Source: Anaerolineae bacterium (lineage in GTDB: Bacteria > Chloroflexota > Anaerolineae > Aggregatilineales > Phototrophicaceae). Taken from it: a stretch of DNA of 64,000 nucleotides. The notes beneath the pieces are model-generated. The model had not been told where the DNA came from and did not search any database. It saw nothing but the letters and a program-made list of their open reading frames with translations. Made by a program: the position numbers and the translations under genes. Below, piece after piece: positions 18,490 through 26,658 of the stretch. Position 1 is the first letter of the stretch. Each line of letters starts with the position of its first letter. The stretch spans positions 57,059 through 121,058 of the forward strand of contig JALHNB010000019.1 of the NCBI GenBank assembly GCA_022843745.1, given 5' to 3'.

Positions 18490-20310
18490 TCACTGAACAG
18501 GTAGCTCCGTTTCCTCTGGTGCGAGAAATGCCTGCCACGCACCTTGCATTGCACTGTCCGTCACACCATAATAGACGCGCACCTGACCATTTTCGCGCTG
18601 CACCAGGTCATAGCGTGTTTCCCCGCCTTTTTGGTAGCGTCTCCACAAGCCAATATCGCCCTGCCAGGGTACTTTGTCCGCCCGCACTGGATTTGATTCG
18701 TGCTGCGAGATGGCGTAGTGCCACAGGCGGCGTGCTGACGAACGGGTGACATTTTTGACAATGTTACCGTTTCGCAAGTCACGCAAAATAAAATAGCGGG
18801 TATCGTTACGCTGCTCAGTGCCGATAATTTCGACCCCGCCGCGTGGCGCAGGAACGCCGCTTGACGGGGCAGCATCCTCGATTTGCGGTTGAACAGGCGT
18901 GGGCAGGGGATTGATGGGCTGCGGATCGGCCACGATCACAGGCATGACAGGCGTTTCTTCACGCGGTGGCGTGGGAATAATTTCGTGAGCGCGTCCCAAT
19001 CCCTGAATCACGAGATTGACGATTTCATCACGCACTGCCAGACTGGTATCGGCCTCGTCGCGCACATAAATTTTGTTATCTTCAATCGCGTAAGGTCGCT
19101 CCGCACCGGACGGCACCTGAATGCGGATCACATTTTTGCCCTGGTTTTCCAGCGAATCAATTTCGACTTCCAGCTTGGGCGAAATCATCCGGCTGATCTC
19201 CTCTTGCAGGGTATCAATTTCTTCCTGGACATTCGCTACGCCGATAGGCTCCTGGCGCGGGTCATTGGGGACACCAACATAGATCGTGCCGCCATTGGTA
19301 TTGGCAAACCCGCACACATCCGCAACGATGTTATAAAGTTGACCGCCGCGCCGGTTCATCCCTTCATGGAAGGCCTGTACCAGACTTGCCCCTTCCTCAC
19401 GCGCCACCTGCACATAATCATAGGGTTTGCGGTTGGCGGTCAGCGGCTTGGAGCGTGAAAAATCCGCGCTTTGAAAGAGTTCGAGCATGGCCTCAAATGA
19501 ACGTTCGGTCAACTGAACTTCGGTGACACGATCCCCAACGCCCAAATTTACATTCGCGTTTTTGGTGACTTTTGTCTCGGACAGCGCGTTTAAGCGATGG
19601 GCATCTGAGCCTTGAATACAGCGCATCCGGCGTGGATATTCCGGCTTGGTACCATCAAAAAAGCGCTGCGTACTGTTGCGGGTTCGTTTGCCCAGGTCGG
19701 TGACTTCGAGCGCGTGCAAATTGCGATCCTGGGTATAGGCGATGCGGGTCTGACCGCCAAAATCGAGGCCGACCATCGCGACTCCGTGTGTGCTGTTGGC
19801 ATGTGCCGCGATGCAAATGCCACCTGCCTCGTTAATTACACGATAGGCCGTCAGAACATCGGCTGATGCGCCGACCTGCGACGAACCAATATCCAGTGTT
19901 TCCACCGGGACGTTCAGGCTTAATAGCAAATGTTCAAGTTGGCGGATGGGTGTCTGGGGCGAAAATATACCCAGGATGTGAAAACCGAAGGTCGCGGTAA
20001 ATTCGAAACCCGGCAGAACGAGAATCTTGTCCAGCAGGCGGCGATATTCAGCTAATGTGCGCAGTTCGTCGGGCTGTGCGCGTCCCAATTGTTGCAAATA
20101 AACCAGATTTTCGATCTCGCGCTGCATCGCGGCATAGCCCGAAACCGTATTGTGGTCGGTAAAAGCGATCACATGCAGGTCGCGATATTCCGCTTTACGT
20201 AAAATATCTAAGTATGAAATCTCGGATTCCTGATAATCCGCAGAAGCAGGTGTATGAATATGTAAGTCAATATGATACCACTGCATCCGCGCTTTTTTCT
20301 TGGATGCCAC
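18490..20310 (-). CDS. PHP-domain phosphoesterase fused to Schlafen AlbA-2-type domain
   Basis: 606 residues from a GTG at 20310 with AGGAG ten bases upstream. Residues 10-260 are a PHP domain: HIDLHIHTPAS metal motif, FTDHNTVSGY, IAAHANSTHG and GSDAHRLN. Residues about 280-410 form an AlbA-2-like ATP/nucleic-acid-binding domain (GFANTNGGTIYVGVPNDP, then PYAIEDNKIYVRDEADTS). A Pro-rich linker leads to a 95-residue C-terminal domain with YFILRDLRNGNIVKN and WHYAISQHES. PHP domains hydrolyse phosphoesters; AlbA-2 modules occur in Schlafen-like regulators and defence proteins. Co-oriented with and 33 bases after the receiver gene. Function is inferred only to the domain level. Confidence 0.85.
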   Translation of the reverse strand: MASKKKARMQWYHIDLHIHTPASADYQESEISYLDILRKAEYRDLHVIAFTDHNTVSGYAAMQREIENLVYLQQLGRAQPDELRTLAEYRRLLDKILVLPGFEFTATFGFHILGIFSPQTPIRQLEHLLLSLNVPVETLDIGSSQVGASADVLTAYRVINEAGGICIAAHANSTHGVAMVGLDFGGQTRIAYTQDRNLHALEVTDLGKRTRNSTQRFFDGTKPEYPRRMRCIQGSDAHRLNALSETKVTKNANVNLGVGDRVTEVQLTERSFEAMLELFQSADFSRSKPLTANRKPYDYVQVAREEGASLVQAFHEGMNRRGGQLYNIVADVCGFANTNGGTIYVGVPNDPRQEPIGVANVQEEIDTLQEEISRMISPKLEVEIDSLENQGKNVIRIQVPSGAERPYAIEDNKIYVRDEADTSLAVRDEIVNLVIQGLGRAHEIIPTPPREETPVMPVIVADPQPINPLPTPVQPQIEDAAPSSGVPAPRGGVEIIGTEQRNDTRYFILRDLRNGNIVKNVTRSSARRLWHYAISQHESNPVRADKVPWQGDIGLWRRYQKGGETRYDLVQRENGQVRVYYGVTDSAMQGAWQAFLAPEETELPVQ

Positions 20311-20343
20311 GTTGAAAATTCTCCTATCAAGCAGGTGATGAAT

Positions 20344-20700
20344 TTAACCAGCGATTAAACGGGTAAACAGGGCAGGCAGCTCGTCCGGTTCAAACGGCTT
20401 GACCAGAAATATCGACGCACCCGCCTCAATCGCTTCATCTTCAACATCCAGGCCGGAGGTCATCACAATCGGTGTGGTGGCAAACTGCTCACTTGCCCGT
20501 AATGTGCGGATCACGTCTACGCCATCCATATCGGAAAGATGATAATCCATCAGGAAAATATCGGGGTTAAACTCCTGGGCGGTTGGCACAACATCAGCGC
20601 CCCGTCCAGCGACAGCTATTTCGTAGCCATCCAGCTCCAACAGCGTTTGCAGCAATTTCACTGTTGTCCGGTCATCATCGACAATCATTACTTTAGCCAA
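20344..20700 (-). CDS. CheY-like response regulator
   Basis: 118 residues, a single receiver domain: VDDD pocket, phospho-acceptor Asp in FLMDYHLSDMDG, Thr/Ser in VMTSGL and Lys in LVKPFEPDE. TTG start with AGAGG upstream. It is the first gene of a likely two-gene unit with the PHP-AlbA protein, which suggests that phosphorylation may control that protein. Confidence 0.9.
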   Translation of the reverse strand: MAKVMIVDDDRTTVKLLQTLLELDGYEIAVAGRGADVVPTAQEFNPDIFLMDYHLSDMDGVDVIRTLRASEQFATTPIVMTSGLDVEDEAIEAGASIFLVKPFEPDELPALFTRLIAG

Positions 20701-20899
20701 AGCAAAATCCTCTCAATCCATTGGCGGTCTATTCAACATGTCAAACAAATATCGATTGTTTGACAGTATTTGCGCCGACTACGCTTAATTATACAGCATA
20801 TCGGCTATTGGAGTCAGCGCACTCAATATGCGCGGGGACAACTTAATTAATCTTTAACCGGATTACAGTTTCCGAACGGCTAAAAGCGCAAATTTGTGC

Positions 20900-20905
20900 T
20901 ATAAT
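20900..20905 (+). promoter_or_regulatory. -10 element upstream of the PD-(D/E)XK-like gene
   Basis: Perfect TATAAT in TTTGTGCTATAATAATG, 49 bases before the ATG at 20954. No convincing -35 element at the standard spacing. Confidence 0.45.
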
Positions 20906-20953
20906 AATGTTACTTTATAAGCGACTCTATTCTGTTTTACGGGGGAACAGACA

Positions 20954-21262
20954 ATGGCAACTGCGCGACATATCACCAAAGATAAGGGCGATCTCGCTGT
21001 CGCCAAGACAATCGCTCACCTGTGCGAAAATGGCATCTACACCTGCTTGCCACTTTCCGAGCATCTGCCTTTTGACCTAATCGCCGTGATGCCGGATATG
21101 AAGACGATGCAGCGTTTTCGCGTGGGCTATGAGTATGTCAATCTATCGCCATATATTGACCAATATGCCGTATATTTGCCCGATCAGAGCATGGTACGCT
21201 ATTTCAATCACACGGAAATTCAAGAAACGAGTAATTTATCGCAACTGCGGGTTGAAAACTAA
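20954..21262 (+). CDS. Small PD-(D/E)XK-nuclease-like protein, probably catalytically degenerate
   Basis: 102 residues. The order KGDLAVAKTIAHLCENGIY, HLPFDLIAVMPD, FRVGYEYVNL, YIDQYAVYLPD follows the small I-Ssp6803I-like endonuclease fold, where the Asp of the FDLI strand precedes a Q/E-x-K strand. Here that strand reads FRVGYEY, so the catalytic Lys is not at its expected place. Likely a non-cleaving nucleic-acid-binding relative or one with a displaced Lys. GGGGGAA upstream of the ATG. tRNA-Lys follows. Confidence 0.55.
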   Translation: MATARHITKDKGDLAVAKTIAHLCENGIYTCLPLSEHLPFDLIAVMPDMKTMQRFRVGYEYVNLSPYIDQYAVYLPDQSMVRYFNHTEIQETSNLSQLRVEN

Positions 21263-21279
21263 AATGGGTTGTGTATAAT
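21252..21279 (+). promoter_or_regulatory. Promoter for tRNA-Lys
   Basis: TTGAAA (21252-21257), 16-base spacer, TATAAT (21274-21279). It overlaps the last codons of the preceding gene and lies about 70 bases before the tRNA. Confidence 0.7.
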
Positions 21280-21348
21280 TCCACAAGTCAACATTACTCC
21301 TGTAAATCTACCCCTTTGCCTGAGTAATTTGATAATTAATAAGCAAGT

Positions 21349-21420
21349 GGCCCCGTAGTTCAGTGGTAGAACAGAGGACTTTTAATCCTTGTGTCGAAGG
21401 TTCGAATCCTTCCGGGGTCA
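21349..21420 (+). tRNA. tRNA-Lys (anticodon TTT)
   Basis: 72-base cloverleaf. Acceptor stem GGCCCCG pairs with CGGGGTC (one G-U), D-arm GTTCAGTGGTAGAAC, anticodon stem GAGGA/TCCTT with loop CTTTTAA (anticodon 21381-21383), T-arm GAAGGTTCGAATCCTTC, discriminator A. The CCA is not encoded. Confidence 0.96.
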
Positions 21421-21433
21421 TAGAATTCATATG

Positions 21434-21466
21434 AAAAATCCTCCAGCTCGGAGGATTTTTGTTTTG
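21434..21466 (+). terminator. Rho-independent terminator after tRNA-Lys
   Basis: AAAAATCCTCC, loop AGCTC, GGAGGATTTTT then GTTTTG. A symmetric stem with a T-tract; it can also end the leftward gene at 21485. Confidence 0.9.
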
Positions 21467-21484
21467 GGTTATAAGATGATTGGT

Positions 21485-22576
21485 CTAATATACTGAAAAG
21501 CGAATGGTCACAACGGTTCCATTGCTGGGCTGCGATTCCACCTTGACTGCGCCGCCATGAAGCTCAATGAGTCGTTTTGCGACTGTAAATCCCAACCCAA
21601 CGCCTTGCTGTTCATAGAGTTCGCGTCCAAACTGCATGTATGCCCCCAGAAGGGATGTCTCCTCAGCATTCATTCCCCGACCCTTATCACATATGTAAAT
21701 GTACAAGAGGTCTTCTTGGCGTACCGATTTGATAAGCACAGGTGAGTTTGGTTTCGAAAACTTAAAAGCATTGTCTGCCAATTCAAAGATGATTTTCGTC
21801 AGATTTTTTTCTGAGATGCGAAGTGCGATATGGCATAGGTCAATTTGCAGATCGTTCACGCGGTTCAGTTGACGCGCTCTTTCGGTCACTGCTGACTCAA
21901 TCACCGTCGCGGTATCCTTCACAAGATGATTTCGTAATGCTTCCAATTCTATGGGGTCCAAGTGAAGAAGTTCCAGTTGGGCATAGACCAGATAATTTTC
22001 AAAAAGCCGTTCCAGTCGTGAGGTGGCTGCGTTGATCGATTTGGCGAATTCCACGATATCTTCCGGCTTACTCATGCCCTGATCCATCTCAAGAAGGTGG
22101 GCATAGCCTGAAATCATGTGAAGGGGAGTGCGAAGCTCGTGCGGAAGTGCATAGATAATATTTTTCCTCAGTAAGCGGAGCGTGGTGTGATGCTGTTCCT
22201 CCAGAACCGCCCGCTTTTCCAACTGCACTTTCACACATGAAAGCAAATCCTGGGGTAAAACAGGTTTCGTAAGATAATCCTCTGCCCCACCGGTCATGCC
22301 TTTGCGCATCGCAGGATAATTATTTTCTGCTGTCAAAAAAATTACCGGAATAGTGCTCGTTTTGGGTACTTTTCGGATATTTTCAAGCATCTGGTATCCA
22401 TTAAGCTGCGGCATATTGACATCAGAAATGATGAGGTTGGGCAGGCGCTCCTCAGCAAGCTGCGACCCTGCTAATCCATTTGAAGCAGTAATGACTTCAT
22501 ATCCTGCGTATTGCAGTGTGGCAGACAGGAAATCGCGAATTTGTTTTTCATCGTCAACGACAAGGATAGTCGACAT
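21485..22576 (-). CDS. Receiver-histidine kinase hybrid (response regulator at N-terminus)
   Basis: 363 residues from the ATG at 22576; nine extra TTG-initiated codons upstream are possible. Residues 1-120 are a receiver (VVDDEKQ, Asp in LIISDVNMPQLNG, Lys in YLTKPVLPQ). A HisKA domain with H-box LPHELRTPLHMI and an ATPase domain with LADNAFKFSKP, CDKGRGM and GVGLGFTVAKR follow. The receiver-first order suggests phosphorelay input from another kinase. Cytoplasmic, no transmembrane segment. Last gene of the leftward signalling block. Confidence 0.92.
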   Translation of the reverse strand: MSTILVVDDEKQIRDFLSATLQYAGYEVITASNGLAGSQLAEERLPNLIISDVNMPQLNGYQMLENIRKVPKTSTIPVIFLTAENNYPAMRKGMTGGAEDYLTKPVLPQDLLSCVKVQLEKRAVLEEQHHTTLRLLRKNIIYALPHELRTPLHMISGYAHLLEMDQGMSKPEDIVEFAKSINAATSRLERLFENYLVYAQLELLHLDPIELEALRNHLVKDTATVIESAVTERARQLNRVNDLQIDLCHIALRISEKNLTKIIFELADNAFKFSKPNSPVLIKSVRQEDLLYIYICDKGRGMNAEETSLLGAYMQFGRELYEQQGVGLGFTVAKRLIELHGGAVKVESQPSNGTVVTIRFSVY

Positions 22577-22703
22577 ATAGATTTCTTCACTTAGCCTGGG
22601 CAACTTAATCTTCAGCGAATCATATATCCAAAATAGATCTAAACAACTTAAGGCAATGTGAAAAACTCATCAAAAGAGTATATTGAATGACTGCTAGGAG
22701 TTT

Positions 22704-24176
22704 TTAATTGATTCGTCGCGCCAATACGAGGATAAAACTGCCGCGTGTGTTGGGGTTTCCTGGCGGTTCGCCGCTGTAACGGGTCGCCCGCACATAGTAT
22801 GTTCCCGTGACGGGGATCACATAGCGTTCAATGCGCGCGTCCTGCCCGCTGCCGCTGTCGTCGTCGCTGACCACCGCCCGCTGATCGCTGTTGAGAATGC
22901 TCACCACCGGATCAAGATCGCCATCACCGCGATTCATCGATACCGTGACAGCTTCACCCTCCACGCCCCAAAACGCATAGACGACTTCTGGCGTTGTGTC
23001 ATCAATATTGCCCGTCACCGTCGAGCCGAAGCCAATGCGCTGTAATCCTTCGGGTACACCGTCGAAAGCATTGCCCAGATTTTGCAGCTCCAGACGGTAA
23101 CCACCAAGTGTCGTCCCGGCTTCGCGGTCAAGGCGTGTGGCGATAATATAATAAATGCCGTCAGCAGGGATAATATACTGGCGGATTTCCGCGTTCTGAC
23201 CTCCGCCACCGTCATCGTCAAAAATCAATTCCTGCATACCCGCGTTCGCCAGCACCAGGAAGGAGTCGAGATTCCCCGTCGCGCGGCTCATTCGAACGGT
23301 GATGAGATCATTCGCTCTTGCTTCGAAGCGATAATAATTTACGAATTGATTTTCGCTCAACATGCCGTCGATGCTCTCGCCCACTTGCAGCGTCAAGGCT
23401 GTTTGCACCGAGTTGCCCAGGCCGCTGTTATCCGCTTCCTCAATGATAAGGACAAAATTACCTTCGCTGCGTCCTGCTGTCTGTCCATATCGCGAGGCGA
23501 TGATGACATAAAGCCCATCTTCTTCGATCACCAATCCTTCGATTCCGGCATCAAATGGGATAGTCGCGCCCAGCATATCGTCATTATCGGCAATCACGAA
23601 CGTTTCGCTATTGACGACCTGCAAATAGGGGTCAAGATCGCCGGAGACGCGCCGCATACGAATATTCACGATGTCGCCGCGCTGCGCCCGGAAGCTGTAA
23701 TACAACTGCGGATTCATATCCGAAATGCTGTTAATGACCTGATCGCCGTAGCGCAGCATACTCCCGGAGGCGGAACTGACACCGACACGCTGAATATCCA
23801 GTTCAAATCCGCCCGCCGTCGTCCCCAACGCATAGCCGAAACGCCCAACGGTCACGTAATAACGATCCGAGGTTGGGATTCGCAGCGCCGGAATCGTTGG
23901 TACACGGCTACCGCTGCCATCGTCCAGGCTCATAATTTCCTCGCCCTGGTTATTCACAACCGTTAAAACCGGGTCAAGGTCGCCGCCTGTCACCTGGAGA
24001 TTAATCGAAATCACCTCCCCGCGCAGGCCATCAAAATAAAAAACGGCGCTTGGGTTGGCATTGTCTATCCGTCCAGTCATGGTCGAGCCAAACGCCAGCG
24101 GATCATCTTCCTGCGCGTTGACGGTGACGGGGAGAAGCAGAGCCAAAAAAAAGAGGAGGCCAAAAATGCGAAGCAT
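22704..24176 (-). CDS. Exported protein with four PPC-like beta domains
   Basis: 490 residues from the ATG at 24176, which begins four bases after the stop of the upstream kinase gene, so translation is probably coupled. A signal peptide (about 22 residues ending VNAQ) is followed by four about 110-residue repeats. Each starts with a G-x-x-(V/M)-x-G/N-x-I motif and has GDLDP or GNLDS near the middle plus an acidic DDDSGSG or DDDGGGG turn, as in bacterial pre-peptidase C-terminal domains. These are binding modules, often calcium-supported and adhesive. There is no attached peptidase, so it is a stand-alone PPC array, unusual next to a cytoplasmic PAS kinase. Confidence 0.82.
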   Translation of the reverse strand: MLRIFGLLFFLALLLPVTVNAQEDDPLAFGSTMTGRIDNANPSAVFYFDGLRGEVISINLQVTGGDLDPVLTVVNNQGEEIMSLDDGSGSRVPTIPALRIPTSDRYYVTVGRFGYALGTTAGGFELDIQRVGVSSASGSMLRYGDQVINSISDMNPQLYYSFRAQRGDIVNIRMRRVSGDLDPYLQVVNSETFVIADNDDMLGATIPFDAGIEGLVIEEDGLYVIIASRYGQTAGRSEGNFVLIIEEADNSGLGNSVQTALTLQVGESIDGMLSENQFVNYYRFEARANDLITVRMSRATGNLDSFLVLANAGMQELIFDDDGGGGQNAEIRQYIIPADGIYYIIATRLDREAGTTLGGYRLELQNLGNAFDGVPEGLQRIGFGSTVTGNIDDTTPEVVYAFWGVEGEAVTVSMNRGDGDLDPVVSILNSDQRAVVSDDDSGSGQDARIERYVIPVTGTYYVRATRYSGEPPGNPNTRGSFILVLARRIN

Positions 24177-24180
24177 AGGT

Positions 24181-25755
24181 TTAACGAGCTGGCGTTTTGA
24201 TGACCAACGGCAGGCGAATCGTGAAGGTTGTGCCAACACCAATCTGGCTTTCGACCTCGATGCTGCCGTCATGCGCTTCAACGGCTTGTTTTGCAATTGC
24301 CAATCCCAGACCAGTTCCCTGGAAATTTTCGACATTTCCGGCGCGGTGGAACGCTTCGAACAGTCGCGGAAGATCGTCAGCAGGTATGCCGATACCATGA
24401 TCGGACACGCGGACAATCGCCTTGCCTTTTACGCATTTCAGGGTCATGCAGACTTCGCCGCCTTCAGGTGAGTATTTGATCGCGTTCGTGATCAGATTGA
24501 CGATGGCGTGCCGCAGCAGTTTACGATCAATCCGTACCTCTACACGGCGGTTAACACCCTTGAAAACGAGGCGGTGAGTCTTGCGATGTGTCCATTCCAG
24601 TTCTTCGATAATATCGCGCAGATACGTTTCCAGATCATAAATTTCGAGGTTGAGTTCCTGCGCGATAAATTCGGTTTTGCTGATCGTCAGTACGTCTTTT
24701 ACCAATTCTGAAAGATGCTGAACCTGCGTTTCAATCGCCTCAATCGATTCCTGTTTTTCGGCTTCGGTAGCGCGATCCCCATATTTTTTCAGCATGTCGC
24801 TCGCTAATTGGATAGAGGCCAGTGGCGTGCGTAGTTCGTGGGACATGACCGAAATAAAGCGATCTTTGAGCAGCCGCAGTTCATGTTCTTTAGCCAGCGC
24901 AACACTTAAACGCTCTTTTTCCAGCACCTCGGCTTCCAGGCGCTTGCGCTCAGTGATGTCCTGCAAAATGCCCGTGTACATGTCGCGATTGCCAACCCGC
25001 ATGTGGTTCATCGCGATATACATCGGAAAGAGCGATCCGTCTTTGCGCTGACCGATAATCTCATGTCCCAAACGCCGGATGTCGATGGTGAAATTGACCA
25101 TAAAGCCATTTTTCGAATAGCGATATTGCCCTGCGACCAGCTTTTCGATTTTTTGCCCGATCAAATCCTGCATTTCATAGCCGAAAATCTGGGCGGCTGC
25201 CGGGTTGATCGTTTCAATGCGGCCACTTTTGTCGACAGTGACAATTCCATCTACCACATTATCAAGAACGGCCTGCGTATAAGCCCTGCTTTCGGAGAGT
25301 TGAATCTGTGTTTCTTTTAATTCGGTTACATTCTGGTGAGCAATAATTAAACGAATGTTCCCATACCAGGTAAAGCGCGAGACTCGCACGATATACCAGC
25401 GCCGTTGGGTGGGGCTGTGACAGGGATATTCCATGTAAAACTCATTGACTCGTAACCCCATCACATCGCGGATACCTTTGGCAACGCTGATGGCATCTTT
25501 TGAGTTACCCTGCGCGGATATATCGCAGATATCCAGATAATTTGTTCCAATACCGTAAGTGGGGTCGTTCGAACCGTTTGCGTCAGCAAATTCACGCCAC
25601 GCTTTATTCACTTCCAGGATGAAGCCGTTTTCATCCAGAATAGCAATATGCGCAGACATTGCATCTAAAGCTGATGTAACAAAGCCTTCAGCTTCAAAAT
25701 ATTTCTGATCATCCCGATCAAAATTATTTTCCAGACTTAGAAGTGACGCCTTCAC
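24181..25755 (-). CDS. Cytoplasmic PAS-PAS sensor histidine kinase
   Basis: 524 residues from a GTG with GGAG upstream. PAS 1 (about residues 25-145, AHIAILDENGFILEVNKAW) and PAS 2 (about 160-285, DNVVDGIVTVDKSGRIETIN, closing with MYTGILQDITERKRLE) feed HisKA (VMSHELRTPLASIQ) and a complete ATPase domain (NLITNAIKYSPEGG, DHGIGIP, GTGLGLAIAKQ). No transmembrane segment, so an intracellular signal or a PAS-bound cofactor is sensed. Lies between surE and the coupled PPC gene. Confidence 0.93.
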   Translation of the reverse strand: MKASLLSLENNFDRDDQKYFEAEGFVTSALDAMSAHIAILDENGFILEVNKAWREFADANGSNDPTYGIGTNYLDICDISAQGNSKDAISVAKGIRDVMGLRVNEFYMEYPCHSPTQRRWYIVRVSRFTWYGNIRLIIAHQNVTELKETQIQLSESRAYTQAVLDNVVDGIVTVDKSGRIETINPAAAQIFGYEMQDLIGQKIEKLVAGQYRYSKNGFMVNFTIDIRRLGHEIIGQRKDGSLFPMYIAMNHMRVGNRDMYTGILQDITERKRLEAEVLEKERLSVALAKEHELRLLKDRFISVMSHELRTPLASIQLASDMLKKYGDRATEAEKQESIEAIETQVQHLSELVKDVLTISKTEFIAQELNLEIYDLETYLRDIIEELEWTHRKTHRLVFKGVNRRVEVRIDRKLLRHAIVNLITNAIKYSPEGGEVCMTLKCVKGKAIVRVSDHGIGIPADDLPRLFEAFHRAGNVENFQGTGLGLAIAKQAVEAHDGSIEVESQIGVGTTFTIRLPLVIKTPAR

Positions 25756-25813
25756 CCGCTTCTCCGTATCAACTACATATTTCCTTATTTATAACATGAA
25801 AATATGCTTGATG

Positions 25814-26638
25814 TCATCTCAACTGCCGTTCGCCTTTGATGATTTGTGCGAGGCGGAAAGGGTCAGTGCGCGAGGTAATGTCCAGGCTGATCGGCGTAAC
25901 AGACACTACTTTTTCCTGATACAGGGCATAAACGTCCGAATTTGGCTCGGCTTTCGAAGGATCGGCATCAAAATGATAGCCCAGCCGTCCAATATCACTC
26001 AGCGCTTCTCGCTCTGGTCGGGTAGGCCAATAGACACGGCGGCGCGATAACCGCGTAATTCGCCAATCAGTTGTCGTTTTTGCGCCCCAGGGGACATCGA
26101 CCTTTAAAGCATCTACATCATCCGGGCGATTATCTTTAATCAGCCATTCGCCGAACAGACGGGCGAAATGCGCTGCCACTGTAAAATCGACATCAACAGA
26201 GTACGAAAGGTGCAGGTCTTTGGGCGTTTCCTGGGACATCGCAATGGCCGGAATTCCCAGGCTGGCTGCTTCCAGAGCCGCGCCTACCGTGCCAGAAATG
26301 GTCACGCCGTTACCCGTGTTTTCGCCATAATTAATTCCTGATACGACTAACGATGGCAGCCTGGGTGCTAACTCTAAAACGCCGTGCTGGACAGCCTGCG
26401 CGGGGGTACCATCGACGGCATAAACCGTATAATTCTGATCGTTGATCATCATTTCCTGAACGTGGATGCGACCTTCACTGGCGATAGGCAAACTACGGCC
26501 CATACCCGATTGTTGTTCGCGTGGGGCAACGACCAGAATCTCGCCCAAATCTGTAAAGGCTTGAACGGCTGCCCATAGTCCAGGGGATTCGATCCCATCA
26601 TCGTTTGTAAATAGAATAATCGGACGTTCTTCGCTCAT
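25814..26638 (-). CDS. surE: 5'/3'-nucleotidase SurE
   Basis: 274 residues, usual SurE length. The N-terminal motif ILFTNDDGIESPG carries the metal-binding Asp pair, followed by VVAPREQQSGMG and VVSGINYGENTG, the family hallmarks. SurE is a metal-dependent cytoplasmic nucleotidase that dephosphorylates nucleoside monophosphates and short polyphosphates during stress. It starts 20 bases after a PAS kinase-like gene and is followed by another PAS kinase, so it sits in a signalling operon rather than beside pcm or rpoS-type genes. Confidence 0.95.
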   Translation of the reverse strand: MSEERPIILFTNDDGIESPGLWAAVQAFTDLGEILVVAPREQQSGMGRSLPIASEGRIHVQEMMINDQNYTVYAVDGTPAQAVQHGVLELAPRLPSLVVSGINYGENTGNGVTISGTVGAALEAASLGIPAIAMSQETPKDLHLSYSVDVDFTVAAHFARLFGEWLIKDNRPDDVDALKVDVPWGAKTTTDWRITRLSRRRVYWPTRPEREALSDIGRLGYHFDADPSKAEPNSDVYALYQEKVVSVTPISLDITSRTDPFRLAQIIKGERQLR

Positions 26639-26658
26639 ATCTATGCCTGCAAATCCTC

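Noticed and set aside
20759-20800. TTGACA near 20759 as a promoter for the PD-(D/E)XK-like gene
   Set aside because: The nearest TATA-like hexamer is 24 bases away, too far for a normal spacer, and a perfect TATAAT lies further downstream.
23082-23966. 294-codon frame opposite the PPC gene
   Set aside because: Opposite strand of a repeat protein; repeats keep the frame open.
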